The translations under genes were made by a program, and so were the position numbers. 64,000 bases of DNA from Rhodovastum atsumiense (GTDB lineage: Bacteria; Pseudomonadota; Alphaproteobacteria; Acetobacterales; Acetobacteraceae): NCBI GenBank assembly GCA_026225115.1, contig JAMFSE010000119.1, positions 1-64,000 on the forward strand. Reading direction: 5' to 3'. Under the pieces are notes generated by a model. The model was not told the origin of the DNA and did no database searches. It was given only the letters and a program-made list of their open reading frames with translations. This document shows, in pieces, positions 8,622 to 18,774 of this stretch; the stretch's first letter is position 1, and each line of letters begins with the position of its first letter.

Positions 8622-9056
8622 ATGAGCGACACAGCCACCGCAGCCCCCAAAGCAGCCTCCCGCCGGGCCTTGCCGCGCATCACCGAAGTAAACGCCTATT
8701 TCTGGTGCGGCGGCGCCGACGGCAATCTTCACCTCCTGCAATGCGGCGCCTGTAAAACCTGGATCCACCCCTACGCCGCGCGCTGCCCCAAATGCCGCTC
8801 GGCAGATATCGCCCCGCAACCCGTCTCCGGCCGCGGCCATGTCGTCGGCTTCACCGTCAACGCCCAGCCCTGGATCCCGGGCGTCGAAGTCCCCTATGTC
8901 GTCGCCATGGTCCAGCTCGACGAACAGCCGGATTTGCGCATGGTGACCAATATGCCCCGCACCCCGATCGCCGACGTCCATATCGGCCAGCGGGTCAAAG
9001 TCTTCTTCGAACCAAATCCGAACGACATCTTCCTGCCGCTCTTCGAAGCCGAATAA
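8622..9056 (+). CDS. DUF35 / Zn-ribbon OB-fold acyl-CoA-associated protein
   Basis: 144 residues. An N-terminal rubredoxin-like zinc ribbon (LQCGACKTWIHPYAARCPKC, four Cys around residues 41-58) is followed by an OB-fold (HVVGFTVNAQPWIPG ... VVAMVQLDEQPDLRMVTNM ... GQRVKVFFEP). DUF35 proteins form complexes with thiolase-like enzymes, which they stabilise or supply with CoA substrates. Here the thiolase gene follows directly (13 bases after the stop), so the two should work together. Start ATG with CCAGGAG 11 bases upstream. Confidence 0.88.
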   Translation: MSDTATAAPKAASRRALPRITEVNAYFWCGGADGNLHLLQCGACKTWIHPYAARCPKCRSADIAPQPVSGRGHVVGFTVNAQPWIPGVEVPYVVAMVQLDEQPDLRMVTNMPRTPIADVHIGQRVKVFFEPNPNDIFLPLFEAE

Positions 9057-9069
9057 CCGGAACGCCCCA

Positions 9070-10260
9070 ATGACCCGCTATGCAGAAAAAAACACCGCCA
9101 TCACCGGCCTCGGCCAGTCCGAGATTTACCGCAAACCGCAAGTGCTCCCTTTTGAGCTCGCCGTCCGTGCCTGCGAACTTGCCATCGCCGATGCCGGCCT
9201 CCGCCCCGAAGACATCGACGGCATTTCCTGCTGGCCGAACGTCCCGCGCGGCACCGTCGCCGGCGCCGGCGCCGCCGCTTTGTCGGACATCGCCAACAGC
9301 CTGAATCTATCTTTGAACTGGTGGTCGGGCGCCGAGAACGCCGCCCAGCTCTCCCCCATCATGGAAGCCGTCGCCGCCATCTCCGCCGGCTACGCCACCC
9401 ATGTCCTGTGCTACCGCGCGCTCGGCGAACGCTGGACGCCGAGCTACGGCTCCGCCGCGGCGGATGCCGGCCAAACCCTCTCCTGGGCCGCCAGCTGGCT
9501 TGAATTCCTCATGCCCTACAACGCCCCATCCGCCTCCATCTGGACCGCCATCCACGCCAACGCCCATATGACCCGCTATGGCATCACCCGCGAGCAAATG
9601 GCCGCCATCCCCATCGTCCAGCGCGCCAACGCCGGCCTCAACCCCAAAGCCATCTACCGCGACCCCATCACCATGGACGACTACATGTCGGCCCGCATCA
9701 TCACCACGCCTTTCTGCCTGCTGGATTGCGACGTCCCCTGCGACGGCACCACCGCGGTCATCGTCTCCCGGCTGGACGCCGCCCGCGGCTGCAAGCAGAC
9801 CCCCGTCGTCATCGAGGCCATCGGCGCCGGCTCGTATGATAAAATGGACACCTGGGTCTCCCGCAGCGATTTCCCCAAACAGGCCATGCACGACGCATCA
9901 AAAATGATGTGGTCGCGTACCGACCTCAAACCGAAAGACGTCCGCACCGCGCATCTCTATGACGGCTTCACCTGGCTAACCATGTCCTGGCTGGAAGCGC
10001 TCGGCTTCTGCGGCGAAGGCGAAAGCGGCGCCTTCATCGAGGGTGGCCAGCGCATCTCTCTCACCGGCGAGCGGCCCATCAACACCAACGGCGGCCAGTT
10101 GTCGGAGGGCCGCATGCACGGCATGGGGCATCTGCACGAAGCGGTGCTGCAACTGCGCGGCCAGGCCGGCGCCCGCCAGGTAACAGATGTCAACCTCTCG
10201 GCGGTCGGCAACGGCGGCGGCAATTTCGGCGGCGCCGTCCTGCTGCGCCGCGACAGCTAA
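9070..10260 (+). CDS. Thiolase-family protein (SCP-x / acetyl-CoA acetyltransferase-like)
   Basis: 396 residues, thiolase fold of the non-decarboxylating SCP-x type: ITGLGQSEIYRKP at the N-terminus, ACELAIADAGLRPEDIDGI, a central MTRYGITREQMAAI, and a C-terminal NTNGGQLSEGRMHGMGHLHEAVLQLRGQAG followed by GNGGGNFGGAVLLRR. The usual nucleophilic Cys of degradative thiolases is not obvious in its normal context, as in many DUF35-partnered thiolases that act as retro-aldolases or in side-chain cleavage. Substrate unknown; sterol- or branched-acyl-CoA-like compounds are plausible. Cotranscribed with the DUF35 gene. Confidence 0.8.
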   Translation: MTRYAEKNTAITGLGQSEIYRKPQVLPFELAVRACELAIADAGLRPEDIDGISCWPNVPRGTVAGAGAAALSDIANSLNLSLNWWSGAENAAQLSPIMEAVAAISAGYATHVLCYRALGERWTPSYGSAAADAGQTLSWAASWLEFLMPYNAPSASIWTAIHANAHMTRYGITREQMAAIPIVQRANAGLNPKAIYRDPITMDDYMSARIITTPFCLLDCDVPCDGTTAVIVSRLDAARGCKQTPVVIEAIGAGSYDKMDTWVSRSDFPKQAMHDASKMMWSRTDLKPKDVRTAHLYDGFTWLTMSWLEALGFCGEGESGAFIEGGQRISLTGERPINTNGGQLSEGRMHGMGHLHEAVLQLRGQAGARQVTDVNLSAVGNGGGNFGGAVLLRRDS

Positions 10261-10262
10261 AC

Positions 10263-10670
10263 TCAGCCTACGATCAAATAAATGCTGACGGACACAAGCA
10301 CCGTTCCAAAAACCTTACGCGCCGTCAGCGGCTCGCCCAGCAGCGTGCAGCCGAGGATCATGGTCAGAATAAACCCGATCGCCACAAACGGATAAGCCAC
10401 CGAAACATCCAGCTTCGAGAGCACGAACAGCCAGCTGACCGCGCTTGACCCATACAGGAAAAGCCCAAGCCAGACCTTAAAACTCCCCAGAATGGCAAGG
10501 ATCACCGGGGCCGCGCCGCCGGCCGCAATCGCGCTTTGCACCGAAGCCGTGCTCATGCCCGACTTCAACAATATCTGCGCCAGTGCCGAGAACACCACGC
10601 TCACCAGTATCAGCGCCATAACCGTCGAAGTAATCATCTTTGGCTTTGCACTTTGCGGCTGTTGGTTCAT
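10263..10670 (-). CDS. Small DMT/EamA-like (ArnE-like) transporter subunit
   Basis: 135 residues with four hydrophobic helices (about 13-33, 50-72, 75-97, 105-130), the size and layout of SMR/ArnE-type half-transporters. Typical elements are AQILLKSG in helix 1, SKLDVSVAYPFVAIGF and GCTLLGEPLTARKVFGTVLV. ATG 10670 lies seven bases after the stop of the HAD-UbiA gene, so the two form an operon. The 225-residue track form is an upstream extension in the wrong frame of ubiA. Given its neighbour, the inferred role is flipping a polyprenyl-phosphate-linked sugar across the inner membrane; a drug or small-solute role is the alternative. Confidence 0.75.
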   Translation of the reverse strand: MNQQPQSAKPKMITSTVMALILVSVVFSALAQILLKSGMSTASVQSAIAAGGAAPVILAILGSFKVWLGLFLYGSSAVSWLFVLSKLDVSVAYPFVAIGFILTMILGCTLLGEPLTARKVFGTVLVSVSIYLIVG

Positions 10671-10677
10671 GAACGCG

Positions 10678-12156
10678 TCATAGCGATATCGGCAGCCAGG
10701 CCAAAAACCCGATCGCCGCCAGGCATCCCACCGTAATCCAGGACACCCAATCGCGCGACGCATACACAATCGGATCGTCATGCATGAACCCGCGGGTCGT
10801 CGAAAGCCAAAGCCGGCACTGCCAGAACAGCAACAGCGGTACCCAGGCCCAGAGCACCGCGGCATGCGGATAGATCGCCAGCGCGGTCTGGTTCTGCACA
10901 TAAAGCGACAGCACGATCGCGGACGCAAAGGTCGCCGCACAGCCGAACATCTGCACCACCGGCAGATCGCCCAGATAATACCCGCGCCGCATCACCTCAG
11001 CTGCACCGCCGGTCTCCGCCAGCCGGTACAATTCCGAGACCCGCTTGATCAGCGCCAGGCTTAAGAACAGAAAGGACGAAAACCCCAGCAGCCAGAGCGA
11101 CACCGGGTGCCCGCTGGCCTCGCCGCCGCCGACCAGCCGGATGGTGTAGAGCAGCGCCAGCAGAAAAACATCCACCAGCGGCCGGGTCTTCAGCCACATA
11201 TAGCTGAGCGAACTCAGCCCATAAACCGCGATGGCGATAAACGCCCCGCTCGCCCAGCCCAATGCCAGGCCGCAAATCATCAGCAGCGGCGACAGCATAA
11301 TCCCCCGGGAGACCGCCAATGCGCCGCTCGCGAACGGCCGCCGGAATTTCCGCGGATGCGCCCGGTCGGCCTCCAGATCGGAAATATCGTTAATCAGATA
11401 GATCGAGGACGCGACAAGACAAAACGCAACCGCAATCGCCATCGCCCCGGTCCAGGACCGGCCATGGCTGAAGTCGAGCGCCACCGCCGGCGGTACCAAA
11501 CACAAAAGATTCTTCACCCATTGCTGCGGCCGGATCGCCTTCGCCGCCGCGCGCCAGCCGCCCTTCGGCCGTTCAATCACCGCAATGACCTTATAGCGGG
11601 ATTTCGCCGCACGGATCAGCGATGCCGGAGCATTCACCACAATCGCCGCAGCCGCTTCGCGCCACACCGCGTGATCGTCTTTCTCATTGCCGATATAGAC
11701 AAACCCGCCTTTGCCGAAGCGCCGGCAAAGTGCTGCCGCCTTCGCACTCCCGCGCAGATTCGGCCCGGCGTCATCGGTCGCAATCACCGCGCTGAACAGC
11801 CCAAGGCTCGCCGCAATGCGCTCGGCAATTTCCCGATGGCTCGCGGTACAAAGCACAATCTCCCGCCCGGCCGCATACTGGGCCCGCAGATATTCCAGCA
11901 AATCCTGGTTATACGGCAGGGTCGCCGGATTGAACCGCCAGCGTCTGGCCAGCTCCGCTTTCAGCCGCAGCTTCCCGCCTGCCAGCCAGCCAGGCATCTT
12001 GAAAATCGTCCGCCAATTATCAAAAAAAGCCGCGACCGCCGATTCCAGCAGCGTGTCCGTCCGCACCAGCGTGCCATCCAGATCGACACAGAGCGGCAAT
12101 GTATCGAGCGGGGTGGTTTTCGAAGGCCTGCCAAGTGTCTCGTCAAGCAACTTCAT
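10678..12156 (-). CDS. HAD phosphatase - UbiA prenyltransferase fusion
   Basis: About 492 residues in two parts. Residues 20-205 form a HAD phosphatase: CVDLDGTLVRTD, CTASHREIAERIA and YIGNEKDDHAVW. Residues 210-490 form a UbiA membrane transferase with the Asp-rich motif NDISDLEADRAHP and a second one in VDVFLLALLYTIRLVGG. This domain order matches proteins related to decaprenyl-phosphate phosphoribosyltransferase, which attach 5-phosphoribose to polyprenyl phosphate. The HAD part could remove the 5-phosphate (inference). GTG 12159 and ATG 12156 are adjacent possible starts; AGGA lies upstream. Operon with the small DMT protein, divergent from a GT-C gene. Confidence 0.85.
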   Translation of the reverse strand: MKLLDETLGRPSKTTPLDTLPLCVDLDGTLVRTDTLLESAVAAFFDNWRTIFKMPGWLAGGKLRLKAELARRWRFNPATLPYNQDLLEYLRAQYAAGREIVLCTASHREIAERIAASLGLFSAVIATDDAGPNLRGSAKAAALCRRFGKGGFVYIGNEKDDHAVWREAAAAIVVNAPASLIRAAKSRYKVIAVIERPKGGWRAAAKAIRPQQWVKNLLCLVPPAVALDFSHGRSWTGAMAIAVAFCLVASSIYLINDISDLEADRAHPRKFRRPFASGALAVSRGIMLSPLLMICGLALGWASGAFIAIAVYGLSSLSYMWLKTRPLVDVFLLALLYTIRLVGGGEASGHPVSLWLLGFSSFLFLSLALIKRVSELYRLAETGGAAEVMRRGYYLGDLPVVQMFGCAATFASAIVLSLYVQNQTALAIYPHAAVLWAWVPLLLFWQCRLWLSTTRGFMHDDPIVYASRDWVSWITVGCLAAIGFLAWLPISL

Positions 12157-12296
12157 CACCGGCGTTCCTGTCCAACCCGTGTCCGGCCAAGCCTATACCA
12201 TAGGTTGTCACCGATTCGAAGGCAGCCGCACCGCCGGGCAAACCCCGCCCAGGGCCGCGCCGGGCCTACGCCGGCGTACCCGGAAACGCTATTTTC

Positions 12297-12324
12297 TTGT
12301 CAGGATGTTTTTGTTGTATATCAT
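12297..12324 (+). promoter_or_regulatory. Candidate sigma-70 promoter for the GT-C gene
   Basis: TTGTCA, a 16-base spacer, then TATCAT. It lies in the 320-base divergent gap between the ubiA-fusion and the GT-C gene and would leave a leader of about 145 bases. Read by eye only. Confidence 0.35.
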
Positions 12325-12476
12325 GGGCTTCGAGGCCGATCTGCAGCAAATACACCCCGAGGCCGCGTTTTCAACAGCACCCTAATTCGCCGCATCAAAC
12401 ATCACGCCACTTCACGCAACAGCAACAAACTTCAACCCAGACGCGCCGGCCCGGAAATTATCGGCTAAGGAGGTAT

Positions 12477-13943
12477 ATGCCATCTGTCATTATACGCCGG
12501 TTCGCCGGATTGGTTTGCCTCGGCATGGGCGGTCTCACGGTCTGGCTCGCCCTCATATCGCTGCACTGGCCGCTCGTCGGCGACGCCGCAATGTTCCAGT
12601 TCGCCGGCGCGCAATTCCTGATGGGTGCCGTGCCCTATCGCGACTTCATCGATATGAACATGCCGCTGGTCTACGCGCTGCACGCCGCCATCATCTATGT
12701 CGCCGGCATGGGCGATTTTCCCTTCCGGCTCTGCGACCTCGCCTGCTCGCTGATCATCGGCCTGCTCGCGGCCGCTTTGGTCTGGCCGGCCGGCCGCATC
12801 CTCGCAACGCTCGCGGCGCTGACGATCATTGCCGCCCATCTGCTCTCCGGCCCGCCGGCCGCCGGCCAGCGCGACTATCTGCTCCTGGTCCCGGCACTTG
12901 CGGCGGTGCTCTGCATCATCCTCGCGTCCGAGAAACCCGCCCGCGCCACCCTCCTTCTATTCGCCGCCGGCAGCTGCATCGGTTTCGGAGTCATCCTGAA
13001 ACCGACAGCGATCTTGTTGATCGCACTGGCCGCCCTCAACCCGCCCTGGCTATTGCGCCGGGTCATCGCACTGTTCGCCGGCGTCGCGCTGGTCGGCCTC
13101 GTCACGCTGGCGGCACTGGCGCATCTCGGCTCCCTCCTGCCGTTTTTTTACGACGCCCATACCTACTCGCCGTTTTACGCAAAGTTCGCGCATAAAACCC
13201 TGGCATCGCTCACCGTCACCGCCGTCGAACAACTGGTTTTGCAGGCGGGCGGCCTCGGCCTTGCCGCCATTTACGGCGTGCGATTCATCCGCAATCGCAG
13301 AGCCCGCATCCTGCTCGGTTTCGCAATCTTCGGCCTGATCCATTATGTCATTCAGGGCAAAGGATTCTTCTACCATCTCTATCCGCTGATCGCCGCCGTC
13401 ATCTGCCTCGGCGCCTGGACCCTGGCGCGCAGCCCGCGCAATCTCGCCCTCGCCGTTCTTGCAATCTCCTTCGTGGTTTTTGCCGCCCGTGGCATGCAGG
13501 CCGTCGGCTATGCGCAAACCCCCGGCCAACAATTGATGCCCGCGCCGGCGACGGCTGAAATGCAGGCGGCGCTGACAGCGCATCTGCCGCCCGGCTCGCG
13601 CGTCGAAATGCTGGACATCAGCGGCGGCGCCTTCCTCGCCATGGCGCGCAGCGGCATGCGCCAGGCCAATCCTTTCGCGTACTGGTTCTTCCTCGACCCC
13701 GGCCGCCAGATTTGGCGCGACCAATTCATGGCGCAGATCAAATCCCAGCCCCCGGCCGCGTTCCTGGTCACCAATTCCATGCTCCCCGCCCAGAATTTTG
13801 ACGCCGTCGACAAATGGCCGGCGTTGAGCGCGGAACTCGCCTGCTGCTATGTGCTGACACAAGCCAGCACCATCACGGCCCCGCCGAACCCGTGGGACGC
13901 CTCCGCCGCCACGGTATCCTGGCGTCTCTACACGCGGCGCTAA
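12477..13943 (+). CDS. GT-C-type membrane glycosyltransferase (ArnT/PMT-like)
   Basis: 488 residues. N-terminal membrane helix, then a first extracytoplasmic loop with GDAAMFQFAGAQFLMGAVPYRDFIDMNMP, the position and style of the catalytic Asp motif in ArnT/PMT-like GT-C enzymes. About ten more hydrophobic segments and a soluble C-terminal region with SRVEMLDISGG follow. The start is set by an excellent TAAGGAGG six bases upstream of ATG 12477; the longer TTG form on the track is rejected. These enzymes take a sugar from a polyprenyl-phosphate carrier at the periplasmic face. Placed divergently from the HAD-UbiA/DMT pair, it may be the transferase of that pathway. Acceptor unknown. Confidence 0.75.
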   Translation: MPSVIIRRFAGLVCLGMGGLTVWLALISLHWPLVGDAAMFQFAGAQFLMGAVPYRDFIDMNMPLVYALHAAIIYVAGMGDFPFRLCDLACSLIIGLLAAALVWPAGRILATLAALTIIAAHLLSGPPAAGQRDYLLLVPALAAVLCIILASEKPARATLLLFAAGSCIGFGVILKPTAILLIALAALNPPWLLRRVIALFAGVALVGLVTLAALAHLGSLLPFFYDAHTYSPFYAKFAHKTLASLTVTAVEQLVLQAGGLGLAAIYGVRFIRNRRARILLGFAIFGLIHYVIQGKGFFYHLYPLIAAVICLGAWTLARSPRNLALAVLAISFVVFAARGMQAVGYAQTPGQQLMPAPATAEMQAALTAHLPPGSRVEMLDISGGAFLAMARSGMRQANPFAYWFFLDPGRQIWRDQFMAQIKSQPPAAFLVTNSMLPAQNFDAVDKWPALSAELACCYVLTQASTITAPPNPWDASAATVSWRLYTRR

Positions 13944-14277
13944 AACCCCAGGCGCCGCAGATCGTCGGCGCCAATTTTTGTCCGCCGCACCCTGGACAGC
14001 GTCTCGATATTCCGGCCGCTCGGCGGCGGCTGGTAAGGAAGCAGCCCGGTGCCTTGCGCAAAGCCAAACTGCCCGATGGTAATTGCCGATCGCCGCGAGC
14101 TCGCTATCGCTATAGGCGCCGGTAAACGGATGCATGAACATCGTGCCTTGAGCGGTTGCAATCTTCGTCCCCTGCGTCAGCACCTGCACGATATTGGTGC
14201 CCGCCGGATCGCCGGTCGATCCCGCATACCATCCTCCTGCCGCTGGCTTCTACATAAGGATTGCGCGGTCCGCTTAA
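13940..14277 (-). pseudogene. Decayed C-terminal fragment of a membrane-type c cytochrome
   Basis: Three minus-strand frames join into one recognisable C-terminus: SGPRNPYVEASGRRM (frame a), then WYAGSTGDPAGTNIVQVLTQGTKI...MFMHPFTGAYSDSELAAIGNY (frame b), then IGQFGFAQG...IGADDLRRLGF and a stop (frame c). The middle and last parts resemble the 'M-P-x-F-x-x-x-x-S-D-x-E-I-A-A-x-x-N-Y-x-x-x-Q-F-G' ending of cytochrome c subunits of membrane alcohol/gluconate dehydrogenases. No CxxCH is present, and at least two frame changes separate the pieces. This is therefore a remnant lacking the haem-binding part. Its terminal CTA overlaps the stop of the GT-C gene. Confidence 0.6.
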
Positions 14278-14446
14278 ACACGTGCAATGATCCGGAGAGA
14301 ATACACCCGGGCGCCCATCGTCGTGCCGCGCCGCAGTACAATCTTCCATCCGGCCGCAGCGCCCCAGCGCTGCGCCTTGCGGTGGTGGAAACTTCATCGC
14401 AGGGTGCCATTTACAAACGTCAACAACCCACCCGGGAGGCGATCCC

Positions 14447-14856
14447 ATGAAAACGTCCGATCCGCGAAGCTGGATGTGGTCGGAGGCGCTCGAAATGCTG
14501 GCCCAGGCCGAGCGCATTCAGCGTCAGCTGTTCCACCCCCATGCGGGAAGTGACGCGCAATGCTGGGAACCCCCGGCCGATGTGATGGAGACCGCCGACG
14601 AGGTCATCGTCATCACCGCCATGCCGGGCGTCGACCCGGCATCGATCACCACGGCCATCGACCACGGCTCGCTGGAAATCTTCGGCCAGCGCGTCCTCCC
14701 CCACGCGCTCCGAACCGCCATCATCCACCGCCTGGAGCTACCGCAAGGCTGCTTCAAGCGCCGCCTGCGCATTCCCCCCGGCATCTACGACAAAATCAGC
14801 CGGACCTCCTCCGACGGCTGCCTGATCGTTACCTTGCATAAACAGAAAACCATCCG

Positions 14857-14860
<4 letters not shown>
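14447..14860 (+). CDS. Hsp20 / alpha-crystallin family small heat-shock protein
   Basis: 137 residues. Alpha-crystallin domain from about residue 44: EPPADVMETADEVIVITAMPGVDPASI, LEIFGQRVLP, a I-H-R-L-E-L-P-Q-G-x-F-x-R-x-x-R-I-P strand and a truncated C-terminal tail without an obvious I-x-I/V motif. Such proteins hold unfolding proteins for refolding or degradation. GGGAGG stands seven bases before the ATG. The stop overlaps the GTG of lon (GTGA), so chaperone and protease are translationally coupled, which fits a shared stress-response role. No confident sigma-32 promoter could be found upstream. Confidence 0.9.
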
Positions 14861-17270
<2,410 letters not shown>

Positions 17271-17274
<4 letters not shown>

Positions 17275-18074
17275 ATCCGCTCGATCAACGCCTGCGCGGC
17301 GGCGGGGTTACGAACCTTGGCGCCGCTGATCACATAGAGAAACACATCGCGCGCCTTGCCGTCCGTTTTAACCGGCTCCACCGGCGCCAAATCTTTCGGC
17401 AACTTCCCCGCGGCCCACAGCTTTGCCCGTTTCGCCCAAAGATCCAGCGCCTTGTCCGGATAGCCGAGCGGCTCATCCACTTGCGTGCCCATGATCCGCG
17501 CATAGACAAAATCCGCGGTAATATCCGCAATCTGCGGAAATTCGGAATCCCCCGCAATCACGGCGGCCACGCCGTACTCCCGCAGCATGGCAACAAACTC
17601 CGCGTTGCGAAAACTCTCATGCCGCGCCTCCACCACATGCCGAATTTTCCGGCCGCCGATCTGCTTTGGCAACAGCTTCAAAAACGCCTCGAAATCATCC
17701 GCATCGAATTTCTTCGTCGGCATGAACTGCCAGTTCACCGGCCCAAGCTTCTCCTTCAGCTCCAGCACACCGCTCTTAAAAAACCGCTCAATCGACTCCC
17801 CGGCCTCGGCCAACACCCGCCGATTGGTAGAGTAACGCGATGCCTTCAGCGAAAAGACAAACCCCTCCGGCGTCTCATCATACCATTTCCGAAAACTCTC
17901 AGGTTTTTGCGAACCGTAATAGGTGCCATTAATCTCAATCGTCGTCAGCTGCCGGGCCGCATATTCCAGCTCCCGTTTCTGCGGCAGTTTCTCGGGATAG
18001 AAAATGCCGCGCCAAGGCTCAAACGTCCAACCGCCGACGCCGATCCGAATGCTGCCACTGTCTTTTTCCGCCAA
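17271..18074 (-). CDS. DUF72 family protein
   Basis: About 267 residues of DUF72 (YecE-like), a TIM-barrel-type family of unknown biochemical role. Diagnostic parts are IRIGVGGWTFEPWRGIFYP, the E-I-N-G-T-Y-Y-G-x-Q motif, KASRYSTNRRVL, RHVVEARHESF and FVYARIMGT. The track form begins 33 residues upstream in sequence that does not look like the family. TTG 18074 is chosen because it begins just before the conserved strand and has GGAAGG about nine bases upstream. Converges on lon with a four-base overlap. Confidence 0.8.
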
Positions 18075-18188
18075 CCCTGCAATCCTTCCACCCCATGTCC
18101 CGGCTAAATTGGGCACGCCGGCCGCAACCAGCAAGCAGGGCAGGGCGCAGCACCGCTCCCATTGCAACAACATTATCCGTCGATTTTA

Positions 18189-18265
18189 TGGCGGACCCGA
18201 GGCGATTCGAACGCCTGGCCTTTGCCTTCGGAGGGCAACGCTCTATCCAGCTGAGCTACGGGTCC
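18189..18265 (-). tRNA. tRNA-Arg (anticodon CCG), CCA end encoded
   Basis: On the minus strand: acceptor GGACCCG paired with CGGGTCC, discriminator G, encoded CCA; D-arm GCTC...GAGC; anticodon arm TTGCC-CTCCGAA-GGCAA giving CCG (reads CGG, Arg); T-arm AGGCG-TTCGAAT-CGCCT. All stems pair. Stands alone between the DUF72 gene and a long non-coding stretch. Confidence 0.95.
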
Positions 18266-18774
18266 CGCTAACGCCTCTTAGCCTTAACCACCCGCACTGG
18301 CAACGCTGCCGCCCGCCGGCCACGGCCTCTCTTAGGTCTCCTGTAACAATGCCCCCTAACATTCCCTGTAACAATATTTATACGGCCAGGCTGCCGCAAA
18401 GACTCGCAAAGTCTGAAAAAGGGCGAATAACTCGCTGTCTGGCATCTGCCCTATTGATCCGTGCCAGCCTGGCCAGACGACAAACAATGCAGTCTCAATA
18501 TTAAGACAAACAACATTTATGCGCGCTATTGTTAACAAACAGCTAGCGTCATCGGCAGCCGCTGCGGCGCGTTTAGCACCAGGATTGCAGGCGACGGCAT
18601 CGATGCATCAATACTGTTTTGTACCCGATCCACTCCGCCACGACATCGCCGGCACGTCACGCGCGCCCGTCGGAAGCCGGTCAAAATAAGCAATCCCTAT
18701 AAATCGGGAATCGCAAATATAACGACCGGGCAATTCTCCAAAAGCCCACTAAAAAACAAAAAATTTCTTGTTAA
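18266..18774 (+). other. Long non-coding stretch upstream of the FkbH cassette
   Basis: About 510 bases with no convincing gene. Visible structure: an 11-bp direct repeat CCTGTAACAAT at 18340-18350 and 18365-18375 (25 bases apart); an inverted repeat GGCCAGGCTG (18384-18393) / CAGCCTGGCC (18465-18474) that encloses a smaller AGACT/AGTCT hairpin; a perfect palindrome TTGTTAACAA (18529-18538); and a TATAAAT set between CCC and GGG at about 18698. The stretch near the gene is much richer in A and T than its surroundings. It probably carries promoter and regulator sites, and perhaps a structured leader, for the four-gene cassette. The 60-residue minus-strand ORF inside it is not supported. Confidence 0.5.

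Noticed and set aside
11107-12468. 453-aa plus-strand ORF opposite the HAD-UbiA fusion
   Set aside because: Shadow: the minus strand shows both HAD and UbiA motifs.
14374-14412. Sigma-32 promoter for hsp20-lon (CTTG...CCATTTA)
   Set aside because: The -35-like and -10-like elements are 27 bases apart, too far for a functional heat-shock promoter; no better pair found.
18356-18538. 60-aa minus-strand ORF in the long non-coding region
   Set aside because: No ribosome-binding site, no homology that I recognise, and it crosses the inverted repeat that better explains the segment.
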